Positions 23,432 through 31,438 of a stretch of 39,888 nucleotides of DNA are shown one piece after another. Positions within the stretch are counted from its first letter, which is position 1. Every line of letters starts with the position of its first letter. The stretch is from Akkermansia muciniphila (GTDB lineage Bacteria; Verrucomicrobiota; Verrucomicrobiia; Opitutales; Opitutaceae), in assembly GCA_945888375.1 (NCBI GenBank), contig CAMCZZ010000024.1:1-39888 (forward strand), written 5' to 3'. The position numbers and the translations under genes were made by a program. The notes beneath the pieces are model-generated. The model saw only the letters and a program-made list of their open reading frames with translations, was not told the DNA's origin and ran no database searches.

Positions 23432-24601
23432 CTAGGTGATGCGGCGGGCGGCGGCCTGGGCTTTGAGGCAGAGTTCGGCGGCCTTGAAGGTGTGGGCCTG
23501 GGTCATGGCGTTTTCGGTGCGTTGGAGGCAGTCGAGCACGAGTTGTCCGAAGTAGGGGAAGCCGACTTTGCCGGCGACCTGGAGGTGTTGCTCACCTTTT
23601 TCATCCACGATGTAAACGTGGTCGCCGGAGCGGTCGCGGCCGACGTCGATGTATTTGCGCAGCTCGATGGTGCCTTTGGTGCCGAGGATCATGGTGCGGC
23701 CGTCGCCCCAGATGGGCAGGCCCTTGGGGGTGAACCAGTCCACGCGGACATAGTTGCTGGCGCCGTTGTTGCCCAAGAGGGAGGCCTCGCCGAAGTCCTC
23801 GAGTTCGGGGAAGTCGGGGTTGGCGTAGTTGGCGACGGCGGCCTGGGTGATGGTGGCGTCGGTGGCGCCGGAGAAAGTGAGAAACTGCTCGAACTGGTGG
23901 CTGCCGATATCGCAGAGGATGCCGCCGTATTTTTCGCGTTCGAAAAACCACTTGGGCCGCGAGGGGGCGTTGAGGCGGTGCGGGCCGAGGCCGATGACCT
24001 GGAGGACGCGACCGATGGCGCCGTCCTGGATGAGCTGGGTGGCGAACATGGCCGATTCGACGTGGAGGCGTTCGCTGTAATAGACGGCGTATTTGCGGCC
24101 GGTGCGGGCGACGACTTCGCGGGCCTGGGCGAGTTGGTCGAGGGTGGTGAAGGGGGCCTTGTCGGTGAAGTAGTCCTTTCCTGCCTCCATGACGCGGCAG
24201 CCGAGGGGGCCGCGGAGGTTGGTGACGGCGGCGGCGGCGACGAGGCGCACTTCGGGGTCGTTCAGGATCTCGTCGAGGGAGCGGGCAGCGCGGGTGCCGG
24301 GGAAGCTGGCGAGGAATTTTTCAACGCGTTTGGGGTCGGGATCGTAAACCCACTTGAGGGTGGCGCCGGCCTCGGTGAGGCCGTTGCACTGGCCATAGAT
24401 GTGGCCGTGGTCGAGGTGGGCGGCGGCGAAGACGAACTCGCCGGGTTTGACGACGGGGCGGGGTTTGCCCTTGGGGGCGTAGTTCATGCCGTCGGCGGCG
24501 GAGGCGGCGGGCGGGGTCTGGGCCCAGGCGGCCGGGGTGAGGAGGGCAGGCGCGGCGGCGGCGGCGAGGGCGGAGCGGGTGAGGAATTGGCGGCGTTTCA
24601 T
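23432..24601 (-). CDS. Tat-exported Gfo/Idh/MocA-like protein 2, divergent active site
   Basis: This 389-aa protein begins with a Tat-type signal (MKRRQFLTRS, then an Ala-rich stretch and AWA cleavage region). The overall plan is that of Gfo/Idh/MocA, with KWVYDPDPKRVEKF and DIGSHQFEQFLTF. Two hallmarks are changed: where the Rossmann GxGxxG is expected it has AAAHLDHGHIYG (residues 59-70), and the usual EKP is FTDKAPF (Lys148). It may bind the cofactor differently or have lost dehydrogenase activity in favour of another reaction. It is co-directional with oxidoreductase 1, 62 bp away, so the two could form a pair. Confidence 0.85.
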   Translation of the reverse strand: MKRRQFLTRSALAAAAAPALLTPAAWAQTPPAASAADGMNYAPKGKPRPVVKPGEFVFAAAHLDHGHIYGQCNGLTEAGATLKWVYDPDPKRVEKFLASFPGTRAARSLDEILNDPEVRLVAAAAVTNLRGPLGCRVMEAGKDYFTDKAPFTTLDQLAQAREVVARTGRKYAVYYSERLHVESAMFATQLIQDGAIGRVLQVIGLGPHRLNAPSRPKWFFEREKYGGILCDIGSHQFEQFLTFSGATDATITQAAVANYANPDFPELEDFGEASLLGNNGASNYVRVDWFTPKGLPIWGDGRTMILGTKGTIELRKYIDVGRDRSGDHVYIVDEKGEQHLQVAGKVGFPYFGQLVLDCLQRTENAMTQAHTFKAAELCLKAQAAARRIT

Positions 24602-24623
24602 GGGTAGGGTAGGGGGCGCCGGC

Positions 24624-24719
24624 TCAGTAGGTGTCGGCGAGGGAGCGCAGGCGGAGGCGTTTTTGCAGGGCGGCCGTCTAGCAGACAGAAGAGGATAGGT
24701 GTCCCCAAACTTGAGGACA
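24624..24719. other. Spacer with possible gene remnant and 20-bp imperfect palindrome
   Basis: On the minus strand 17 codons between a TAG and a TGA (24680-24624) read TAALQKRLRLRSLADTY, which looks like a protein C-terminus but has no start. Immediately upstream, at 24700-24719, lies TGTCCCCAAACTTGAGGACA, an imperfect palindrome. The palindrome could be an operator or an old mobile-element end. Nothing else is seen in the 190-bp spacer between oxidoreductase 2 and the MFS gene. Confidence 0.3.
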
Positions 24720-24791
24720 GGGGTGTGGCCGGTGTGTGGCTCGGGGTGCTGCGCCGGCGGCGCGGCTTTGCGCCGGGGGTAGCGGAATCGC

Positions 24792-26024
24792 TTAGGATTG
24801 CGCGGCTGGAGCGGGTTTGGCGGCGCGGCGGGAGACGAAGTAAAGGGCGGTAAAAATCACGGTGAGGACGACGGGCAGGATGGCGACCTTGCCGAGGGCC
24901 TCGAGGCCAGCGGCGGATTGGATGGCGGCGAGGGCGTCGGCGGCGGGGGCGGCGCCCTCGGGGGTGCGGGCGGCGATGCCTTGGTCATACCATTTCCCGA
25001 TGATGGGGAGGACGAAACTGACGGAGAGCATACCTGCGCCACCGATGATGGCCATGCCGAGGGCGCCGGTCTTGGGGTAGTTTTCCGCGACGTAGCCGAC
25101 CATGGTGGGCCAGAAGAAGCAGACGCCGAAGGCAAAGATGGTGGCGGCGGCGAAGAGCATGTTGCCGCTGGCGTGGCTCATGGCGTAGAGGCCGAGGGTG
25201 GAGAGCACGGCGCTCATAAGGAGCATGCCGGCGGGGGAGAGCTTGTGAACGAAGGGACCGGCGAACATGCGGCCGACGGCCATGATACCGTTGATCCAGA
25301 CAAGCACGAGGATGCCCGAGACGCCGGCATGGGAGAGGATGTTGGGAATCCACTGACCGGAGCCAAGCTCGGTGGCGGCGGTGAGCAGCATGCAGCAGAC
25401 CATCAGGAGGAAGCCGGGGGCGAGGCAGGCGGCGAACATGGAGCCAGTGGACTCACCGCGCTGAACACGCTCGGTCTTGGGCAGGGATTGGCCGAAAAAC
25501 AGGATGCCGTAGGCGATGGCAGGAAGAAGCATCGTGGCGAACTGGGCCTGCCAGCCGAGACCGAGTTTACCGAAAAGAAACGCGAGCAGGCCGCCGATCA
25601 CGATGCCGCCGGGGAACCAGACGTGGAAGTGGTTGAGCTTGGTGGTCTGGTCCTTCGGGTAGAGGGTGGTGACAAGGGGATTGCACGCGGCCTCCACGGA
25701 GCCGTTGGCGATGCCAAAAAGGAGGGTGCCGGTGAAAAGACTCCAGAAATCCCACGCGAAGATGGTGAGAAGAACGCCGGCGATGTGGCCGAAGAAGGCG
25801 ACGCCAAGAATGCGTTTGAAGCCGAGGCTGTCCACGAGGGGGCCGCCGAACATCATGGCGAGGGTGAAGCCCCAGAAGGCGGTGCCGTTGACCCAGCCCA
25901 CTTGTTCGTTGGAGAGGTTGAACTGGGCGGCCCAGTCGCCGGTGGCGCCGCCACGAAGGGCGAAGCTCATGGCGGTGACGATAAGGGCGAGGCAGCTGGC
26001 GCGGAAGAGGCGGGCGGGGTTCAT
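24792..26024 (-). CDS. MFS transporter, FucP-like sugar permease
   Basis: This 410-aa protein has twelve hydrophobic segments in the MFS pattern, with a long loop near the centre (GQSLPKTERVQRGESTG). The N-terminal half has GWVNGTAFWGFTLAMMFGGPLVDSLGFKRI, an MFS loop 2-3 motif with a changed arginine pattern. FGIANGSVEAACNPLVTTLYP resembles the fucose/glucose permease subgroup. It likely imports the sugar product of the surrounding secreted enzymes. The leader upstream of the start at 26024 carries an 11-G tract (an 11-C tract on the coding strand). Confidence 0.88.
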   Translation of the reverse strand: MNPARLFRASCLALIVTAMSFALRGGATGDWAAQFNLSNEQVGWVNGTAFWGFTLAMMFGGPLVDSLGFKRILGVAFFGHIAGVLLTIFAWDFWSLFTGTLLFGIANGSVEAACNPLVTTLYPKDQTTKLNHFHVWFPGGIVIGGLLAFLFGKLGLGWQAQFATMLLPAIAYGILFFGQSLPKTERVQRGESTGSMFAACLAPGFLLMVCCMLLTAATELGSGQWIPNILSHAGVSGILVLVWINGIMAVGRMFAGPFVHKLSPAGMLLMSAVLSTLGLYAMSHASGNMLFAAATIFAFGVCFFWPTMVGYVAENYPKTGALGMAIIGGAGMLSVSFVLPIIGKWYDQGIAARTPEGAAPAADALAAIQSAAGLEALGKVAILPVVLTVIFTALYFVSRRAAKPAPAAQS

Positions 26025-26033
26025 GTGGATAAC

Positions 26034-26055
26034 GGGGGGGGGGGCGGGGCGGGGG
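26034..26055. repeat. G11 homopolymer and G-rich run in the MFS leader
   Basis: The plus strand has eleven consecutive G (26034-26044), then C, GGGG, C, GGGGG. It lies 10 bp before the MFS start codon, so the coding strand carries C11 in the leader. Such tracts are slippage-prone, and the plus strand can form a G-quadruplex. Confidence 0.75.
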
Positions 26056-26139
26056 AGAAAAAGAAGAACGAAGTAGTGTTACGCGGATACGGTCGGTTTG
26101 GATAGTCCGAAATGAAGCGAAAAATGAGGACGCGGACAT

Positions 26140-26997
26140 TTACCGCCGTATGAGAATACCGTGAAAGGTAAGCGGTTTATCCAGAGCAGGGAGAAGGGCG
26201 AATCCGACCCCCGGGAGGCGGCCGGCGAGCTCAGCGAGCTCTTCAGGAGCAAGAAGGAAGGCGGCGGTGGAAAGGGCGTCGGCCGAGGCGGCATCGGGAG
26301 CCAAGGCCCAAGTGCGAAGTGGGCAGTCCCGAGCTGGATGTCCGTCGCGCGGGTCGAGGATGTGCGCGCCCTGGACGGCGAAGCCGGAGGCGCCGAGGCC
26401 GGCGCGGCGGAGGGGGAGGCAGGCGGTGTTTTCGGTGTCGCCCAGGCCGACGAGCCAAGGTTGGTCGGGCGCGGGGCCGTCGAGGGCGAGCAGGCTGCTG
26501 CCGCCGCCGGCCATCAGCAGGGCGGAAGGGATTTCCCACTCGTCGAGAAGCTCGCCCAGACGATCGAGAGCGTAGCCCTTGCCGATGGCGCCGAGGTCGA
26601 GCGAGACGGGGGCGTCCAGCACGCGGGCGAGGGGGCAGGCGGGGTCGAGGAGAAGGCGACCGCGGACAGGCGGCGCGGAAGGTTTGGAGGTGCCGCGACG
26701 GTGCTGGTCCAGGGCGGCGCCGAGGGTGGGGTCAAAGGCGCCGCCGGTCAGGGCGTGGAGGTCAAGGGCGAGGCGGAGGCAGGCGGCGGTGTCGGGCGCG
26801 AGGGCGAGGGTGTCGCCGGGGGCGAGGCGGGAGAGGGCGGAGATCTCGCTGGCGGGGTCGTGGCGGTTGAGAAGGGTCTCGAGGCGATCTAGGCGTTGCC
26901 AGCACTCGGCGGCGGCGCGGGCGGCGTAGCCGCCATCGGGGTGGACGAGGCGTAGCTCGAAGCTGGTGGCCATCGCGTTATGGGCAAAGAGATGCAT
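26140..26997 (-). CDS. apbE: ApbE-family FAD:protein FMN transferase
   Basis: ApbE attaches FMN to Ser/Thr of target proteins using FAD and Mg2+. The 285-aa protein has the family marks NRHDPASEISALS (residues 44-56), GGAFDPTLGAAL, LDLGAIGKGYALDRL (133-147), the AGGG segment MAGGGSS, HILDPRDGHPA (212-222), and the metal/active segment APDAASADALSTAAFLL (Asp240, Ser243/Thr244). It lacks a visible signal peptide or lipobox. The ATG at 26997 precedes the family start NAMATSFELRL and lies 13 bp after the preceding stop. Its flavoprotein target is not obvious in the window. Confidence 0.9.
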   Translation of the reverse strand: MHLFAHNAMATSFELRLVHPDGGYAARAAAECWQRLDRLETLLNRHDPASEISALSRLAPGDTLALAPDTAACLRLALDLHALTGGAFDPTLGAALDQHRRGTSKPSAPPVRGRLLLDPACPLARVLDAPVSLDLGAIGKGYALDRLGELLDEWEIPSALLMAGGGSSLLALDGPAPDQPWLVGLGDTENTACLPLRRAGLGASGFAVQGAHILDPRDGHPARDCPLRTWALAPDAASADALSTAAFLLAPEELAELAGRLPGVGFALLPALDKPLTFHGILIRR

Positions 26998-27010
26998 GGC
27001 GGTGGCAGTT

Positions 27011-28543
27011 TCAGGGACCGGGTAAGAGAATAACCACCGGGAATTCGGCGCGTAGGCCGAGAAAGTCGGCCCGCCATACGTGTGGTCCGGGAGGCGGAGG
27101 CAGGGCCGCCGGGTCATGGGCGCGGGCGGAGCCGGTGAGGAAGATGACGTCGGGCGCGGGGGCAGAGCGGGCTGCGGGTGGCGCGGGGTAATAACCGGTG
27201 CGAGGGTAGGTGCGTAGATACCAAGGGAGCGGCCAGTAATCTTCACCGTAAACGTGGATAACGGGGGCGTCGCGGCCGGCGAGGGCGGCGGCGAGGCGGT
27301 CGGGGAGTGCCTCGAGGTCGGGGGAGCTGGGGGAGTAGGCGAGCGGGTTGGCTGGGTCCACGGGGAAGCGGGCGACGAGAGCGCGGGTTTCGGCGAGTAG
27401 AGCGGCCGCAAGGGCCAAGGCGGCGATAGGGGCGAGGACGGGGTAGAGTCGGCGAGGGAGGGCGGCGGGGGCGAGCCCTGCGACGAGGGCGGCGGGGAGG
27501 AGAAACTGGAGCGCGAGCCAGGGGGTTTTATAAGGAATTAAAGCATACAGAAGGGCGAGGGCAGCGGCGTGGAGGGCGAGCCACCAAGCGAGGGGGCGGG
27601 CGGCGCGGGTGCGCCAAGCGAGCATGGCGCCGGTGGTGTAGGCGGCGGCGAGGGTCCAGCCGGTCCAAGGGAGGGTGCGGAGGTTGGTGCGGAGATACCA
27701 GTCGGCGTAGGCGAGGAAGGGTTTTTCGTGGCCCTGGCCAGTGGCGCGGTCGGTGGCGAGGAAGAGGGCGCGAAGGGCGTCGAGGGGACCGGAGGGGTTT
27801 TGGCCAAAACCGGAAAAGAGCAGGCCGGCGGTGACGAGGGAGACGGCGCAGGCGGGGAGGAGGTGGCGCGGGGCGAGGACGGAGCGGAGCGGGAAGGCGT
27901 CAGCGGCGGGGCGGGTGAGGAGGACGACGACGGTGGCGAAGGCGGCGGCGGCGAGGGTAAGGACGACGGTGGCTTTGGTGGCGAGGAGAAGGCCGAGGAG
28001 GACGCCGGCGAGCAGGGCGCGGGGGAGAGTCGGGGAGGCGAGGTGGCGGCGGGTGGCGAGCAGGAGAGCGAGGGAGAGGAGGAGGAAGAGGGACTCGTGG
28101 ATGAAGATGCCGCCGTAGTAAACGAAGGGGGCGGCGAGGGTGAGCCACAAGAGACTCCAGCCAAGGGCGGAGGCGGGGAGGGCGGGGGCGAGGAGGGGAA
28201 CAAGCAGGAGGAGCCCGGCGGAGGCGAGGGCGGGGAGAAGGCGCAGATGCCAGGCCTTGAGGTCGGCATGGGTGTCGATGCCGAGGGCGGCGACGAGGGG
28301 GCGGGCGGCGAACAGGAGGACGGGGCCGTGGCGGTCCACGGGGTCGTAGCGGTAGGGCTCGCCGGCGAGGAGGTCGCCGAGGAGGCGGGCGTTTACGGCT
28401 TCGTCGGTGTGGAGGGGGCGGGGTTCGGGGCCGGGGGAGAGGCGGAGGAAGAGGGCGATGGCGGCGAGCGCGAAGGCGAGCAGCCAGAGGGAGCGGCGGG
28501 AGCCGAGGCCGGAGAGTGGAGCGGAGGAGGACCGGGACGTCAC
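27011..28543 (-). CDS. Agl23-like (TIGR03663) multi-span membrane protein
   Basis: This 510-aa protein has a hydrophobic N-terminal segment, about ten further membrane segments and the loop HTDEAVNA (residues 45-52), which resembles the first-loop acidic motif of GT-C fold glycosyltransferases. FVYYGGIFIHESLF follows in the next loop. The pattern corresponds to the TIGR03663 family, named flippase activity-associated protein Agl23. Function is by analogy only: transfer or movement of lipid-linked sugar. A C-terminal soluble domain (VIHVYGEDYWPLPWYLRTYPRTGYYPA) follows the helices. It lies 13 bp upstream of apbE and is likely co-transcribed. Confidence 0.8.
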   Translation of the reverse strand: MTSRSSSAPLSGLGSRRSLWLLAFALAAIALFLRLSPGPEPRPLHTDEAVNARLLGDLLAGEPYRYDPVDRHGPVLLFAARPLVAALGIDTHADLKAWHLRLLPALASAGLLLLVPLLAPALPASALGWSLLWLTLAAPFVYYGGIFIHESLFLLLSLALLLATRRHLASPTLPRALLAGVLLGLLLATKATVVLTLAAAAFATVVVLLTRPAADAFPLRSVLAPRHLLPACAVSLVTAGLLFSGFGQNPSGPLDALRALFLATDRATGQGHEKPFLAYADWYLRTNLRTLPWTGWTLAAAYTTGAMLAWRTRAARPLAWWLALHAAALALLYALIPYKTPWLALQFLLPAALVAGLAPAALPRRLYPVLAPIAALALAAALLAETRALVARFPVDPANPLAYSPSSPDLEALPDRLAAALAGRDAPVIHVYGEDYWPLPWYLRTYPRTGYYPAPPAARSAPAPDVIFLTGSARAHDPAALPPPPGPHVWRADFLGLRAEFPVVILLPGP

Positions 28544-28612
28544 GCGGGGAGCGGGGCTGAGGAAAAAGGGAACCTAGGCGTGGCGAAGAGGCGAGGGGGT
28601 AAAGGCGGGGGG

Positions 28613-28647
28613 CCGAAAAGAGAAAGGCCCGACGCTTGGTCGGGCCT
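28613..28647 (-). terminator. Rho-independent terminator after the discoidin-domain gene
   Basis: AGGCCCGAC (28625-28633) and GTCGGGCCT (28639-28647) form a perfect 9-bp stem with a 5-nt loop. Read on the minus strand the stem is followed by a T-rich stretch (TTTCTCTTTT), fitting an intrinsic terminator for the gene ending at 28696. It separates that gene from the Agl23-like gene. Confidence 0.85.
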
Positions 28648-28695
28648 GAAATGGAGCGGGCCGGGTTTGGTGATTTCCCCGGGAAGATTTGGAGT

Positions 28696-29373
28696 TTACG
28701 GGGTCCCGTGGACTTCGACCTCGATGTAGTGGTTCATGGCGGAGGTGGTGTTACCGCCGCTGTAGAGGCGGACGTAGCGGGCGCTTTGGCCTTTGGCGTC
28801 GATGATGCGGCCTTCGTTGTTTTCTAAGTAGAGCGGGTCCTTGCCTTCGCCGAGGCCGAGCTCGTTGGCGGTGTCGCTGTTCCAGACGGTTTTGACGCCG
28901 GCAATAAAATCGGGGTCGTCGGAGAGTTGCACGACGACGTTTTTATAGACGCGACCTTGGGAATGGAAATGCCACACGGCGATGGCGTGGAGGGCGTGGG
29001 CGGCGCCGAGGTCGATCTGCACCCATTGTTTGCCGCGTCCGAGCTCCACGTAGGAACCCTCTTCGCCTTCTTTATCGCCGTCGGTGACGAGTTCGAGGTC
29101 GCCGAGCAGGGGCTCGTTATCGGACGAGGTGACGGGCTTGTTCAGGGCGAGGTTGACGGTGCCGGGGGGCACGTAGAAGGGGGCGCGGGGGCCGCTGCGA
29201 GTGGCTTCGAGGTTGGCGATTTTGATCGGCACGGGGGTGCCGACAAAGAGGGGGCGGGGGAGCTCGAGGCGGAGGGGGACTTTATCGGCGGGCGGGGCGT
29301 CGGCGGCGTGGGTCAAGGGGGCGACGGCGAGGGCGGCGGCGCTGGTGAGGGAGAGGAGACGAAAGAGGTGCAT
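28696..29373 (-). CDS. Secreted discoidin (F5/8 type C) domain protein
   Basis: This 225-aa protein has a Sec signal peptide (residues 1-23, ending THAAD). Residues about 70-222 form an F5/8 type C carbohydrate-binding domain: NLALNKPVTSSDNEPLLG, ELVTDGDKEGEEGSYVELG, WVQIDLGAAHALHAIAVWHFHS, then SARYVRLYSGGNTTSAMNHY and a terminal IEVEVHG. Such domains bind glycans or surfaces. It has no catalytic domain, so it may be a binding protein used with the enzymes around it. A terminator follows it. Confidence 0.88.
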   Translation of the reverse strand: MHLFRLLSLTSAAALAVAPLTHAADAPPADKVPLRLELPRPLFVGTPVPIKIANLEATRSGPRAPFYVPPGTVNLALNKPVTSSDNEPLLGDLELVTDGDKEGEEGSYVELGRGKQWVQIDLGAAHALHAIAVWHFHSQGRVYKNVVVQLSDDPDFIAGVKTVWNSDTANELGLGEGKDPLYLENNEGRIIDAKGQSARYVRLYSGGNTTSAMNHYIEVEVHGTP

Positions 29374-29513
29374 GGGAGAGAGGCTGTCGGGATGGATTAA
29401 AGCGCGAAGACGCTTAGGCGCTAAGGCCGGTAAAGTAGTTATCTTATCTTGGTCGGGGGCTTTGAGGCGTTGGGGTTTCGCGATTTGGTTTTAAGAAATG
29501 GCTCGAGCGTATT

Positions 29514-30845
29514 TTAGACTTCGAAGTCGGAGGGTTGGAAGGTGATGCGGGTGTTGGTCTCGACGGCTTCGATGGCGCGGTAGATGGTCATCTCGCTGCG
29601 GAGGGCTTCGTCGGCGGGGCAGTTGAGTTTGGCCTGGCCTTTCACTGCGGCGAAGAAGTTTTCGAGGTGGGGTTGGTGGATGGCTTTATTTAGAACGATG
29701 GGGATATCGTAGGCGGCCAAGGCGGCGGTCTCGCGGGCGTCCACTTGGGTGTTGGATGCGGGGGCCGGGGGCGGGGCGGCTTGGGCGGAAAGGAAGTTGC
29801 GGCGGACGAGGTCTTCCCAGGACGGCGCGGCGGCTTCGCGGTAAACGGCAGTGAGGCGGGGGTTTTCGGAGATTTTCAGGGTGCCTTGGTCGCCCATGAA
29901 GGTCTCGAAGTAGCCGCCGCCGGAGCTGGTGGTGGTCTGGACTTGGTAGAAAGCGCGAAGGGTGCCGGTGGGGAGCTTGTATTCGTAGATGAGCATGGCG
30001 TTGTCCATCCAGTCGCGGTCCTTGTAGTAATCGAGACCGCCGCTGCCGATGACGGTGGTGGGGAGGGCGTCGAGCATCCAGTTGAACATATCGATCTGAT
30101 GGGCGCCGAGGTCGGAGAGGGGGCCGCCGCCGTGCTTTTTGAACCAGCGCCAGTTGCGGAATTGGTGCATGGAGGGAAAGCCGTAGCGGGCGAGGGTCTC
30201 GGCGGGGATGACGTGTTTGGCGGGCCAGCCGAGGTCGGGGGCGACGGCGCGATTCCACTGGGCCTGGGCGCCGGTGACGCGGCCGAGGAGTTTGGCTTCT
30301 TGGAGGAGGCGGGAGCGGGCGAAGATGTAGCGGGGGTTGGATTTACGTTGGTGGCCGATTTGGAGGAGTTTGCCGGTCTCGCGCATGGTGCGAACCATAG
30401 AGCGGGCGCCCTCGACGGTGTTGGACATCATCTTCTCGCAGTAAACGTGTTTGCCGGCGCGGAGGGCGTCGTTGGTCACGGGGGCGTGCCAGTCGTCAGA
30501 CGTAGCGACGATGACGGCGTCGATGGTCGGGACCTTGGCGAGCATGTCCTGGTGGTTTTCGAAGGCCTGCACGTCGGGGTGGCCGGAGCGTTTGAGCAGG
30601 CGTTCGCCGTAAGTGCGGGCGTATTCCCAGATGTCGCAGACGGCGACGAAGCGGATGCCGGGGATCTTGAGCAGGGCCTCCATGAGGATACGGCCTTGGG
30701 CGCCTAGGCCGACGAGGGCGATGTTGAGGGTATCGCTCGGGGATTTTTGGGCGAGGAGAGCGCCGGGGCTGGAAAGGGCGAGGGAGAGGCCGGCGGCGGA
30801 GCTGGTTTGGAGGAAGCGGCGGCGGGTGAGAGAGGCGGGGGACAT
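29514..30845 (-). CDS. Tat-exported Gfo/Idh/MocA oxidoreductase 3
   Basis: This 443-aa oxidoreductase begins with a Tat signal (TRRRFLQTSSAAG, residues 7-19). The Rossmann motif is VGLGAQG (45-51), the catalytic lysine is Lys138 in YCEKMM, and SDLGAHQIDMFNWML is the histidine-bearing motif. SSGGGYFETFMGDQGTLKISENPR is a glycine-rich segment in the C-terminal sheet. It is the largest of the group with an extra loop around residues 370-390. Substrate unknown; it lies near the DoxX-like gene, 46 bp downstream of it. Confidence 0.92.
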   Translation of the reverse strand: MSPASLTRRRFLQTSSAAGLSLALSSPGALLAQKSPSDTLNIALVGLGAQGRILMEALLKIPGIRFVAVCDIWEYARTYGERLLKRSGHPDVQAFENHQDMLAKVPTIDAVIVATSDDWHAPVTNDALRAGKHVYCEKMMSNTVEGARSMVRTMRETGKLLQIGHQRKSNPRYIFARSRLLQEAKLLGRVTGAQAQWNRAVAPDLGWPAKHVIPAETLARYGFPSMHQFRNWRWFKKHGGGPLSDLGAHQIDMFNWMLDALPTTVIGSGGLDYYKDRDWMDNAMLIYEYKLPTGTLRAFYQVQTTTSSGGGYFETFMGDQGTLKISENPRLTAVYREAAAPSWEDLVRRNFLSAQAAPPPAPASNTQVDARETAALAAYDIPIVLNKAIHQPHLENFFAAVKGQAKLNCPADEALRSEMTIYRAIEAVETNTRITFQPSDFEV

Positions 30846-30891
30846 GGGAGCGAAGAGCGAAGGATTCAGGGGGGATGATCGCCAGAGGCGC

Positions 30892-31437
30892 TCAGGTGCG
30901 GGTGAGGGTGAAGCGGTTGTGGGGGCGGAGAACGAGGGCGAGAGCGCAGAGGCCGACGTGGATGGCGAGCCAGGCGATGCCGGAGTCTTGTTTAATGAGA
31001 ATCAGCCCGACGGTGAGGGAGGTGTAGAGCAGGCCCATGGCGAGCAGAGTCCAGCGGGTGCAAACCCCAAGGAGGAGCAGCAGGCCGAGGAGTAGGAGGG
31101 CTGGGCCAAGGATGGAATAGAAGGGGGTGGTGAGGAAGGCGGGGAGGAGGGGCTCGCTGGAGAACTGGGTTTTGAGAGTCTCCGGCAGGGCTTGATAGTA
31201 GTCAGCCGCATACACTTTTTGTTTCACTTCAATCATGGCGCCGGAGATGTCGGGCTGGCCATCAGCGTCGAGGAGGGGTTCCTGGGTGACGCGGGTGCCG
31301 GCGTATTTTTCGAGGCCGGCGACGAGGGCCCGCCCGGCCAGCCAGACGCGGAGGAGGAGGAAGGCGAAGGTGCGATCCCAGTCGGTGGCGGGGCGGGCGG
31401 AGGAGGACGGGGCGGTGGAGGCGGCGGGTTGGCTCAT
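30892..31437 (-). CDS. DoxX-like membrane protein
   Basis: This 181-aa protein has about four hydrophobic segments. After a disordered N-terminus, FAFLLLRVWLAGRALVAGLEKY matches the DoxX/DoxD first helix, and a long periplasmic or cytoplasmic loop follows. The C-terminal half contains PFYSILGPALLLLGLLLLLGVCTRW and SLTVGLILIKQ, as in DoxX-type four-helix proteins. DoxD/DoxX in archaea form thiosulfate:quinone oxidoreductase; the role here is not known, but a quinone link is possible. It overlaps none of its neighbours and sits 1 bp after the fusion enzyme gene. Confidence 0.8.
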   Translation of the reverse strand: MSQPAASTAPSSSARPATDWDRTFAFLLLRVWLAGRALVAGLEKYAGTRVTQEPLLDADGQPDISGAMIEVKQKVYAADYYQALPETLKTQFSSEPLLPAFLTTPFYSILGPALLLLGLLLLLGVCTRWTLLAMGLLYTSLTVGLILIKQDSGIAWLAIHVGLCALALVLRPHNRFTLTRT

Positions 31438-31438
31438 G

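Noticed and set aside
24798-26105. Plus-strand ORF of 435 codons
   Set aside because: Antisense of the MFS gene; its Gly/Glu/His-rich translation shows no membrane segments or motifs.
29399-29428. gcgcgaagacgcttaggcgctaagg as a possible regulatory hairpin
   Set aside because: It is short and imperfect. It resembles dispersed spacer sequence, but only one copy is in the window, so nothing can be claimed.
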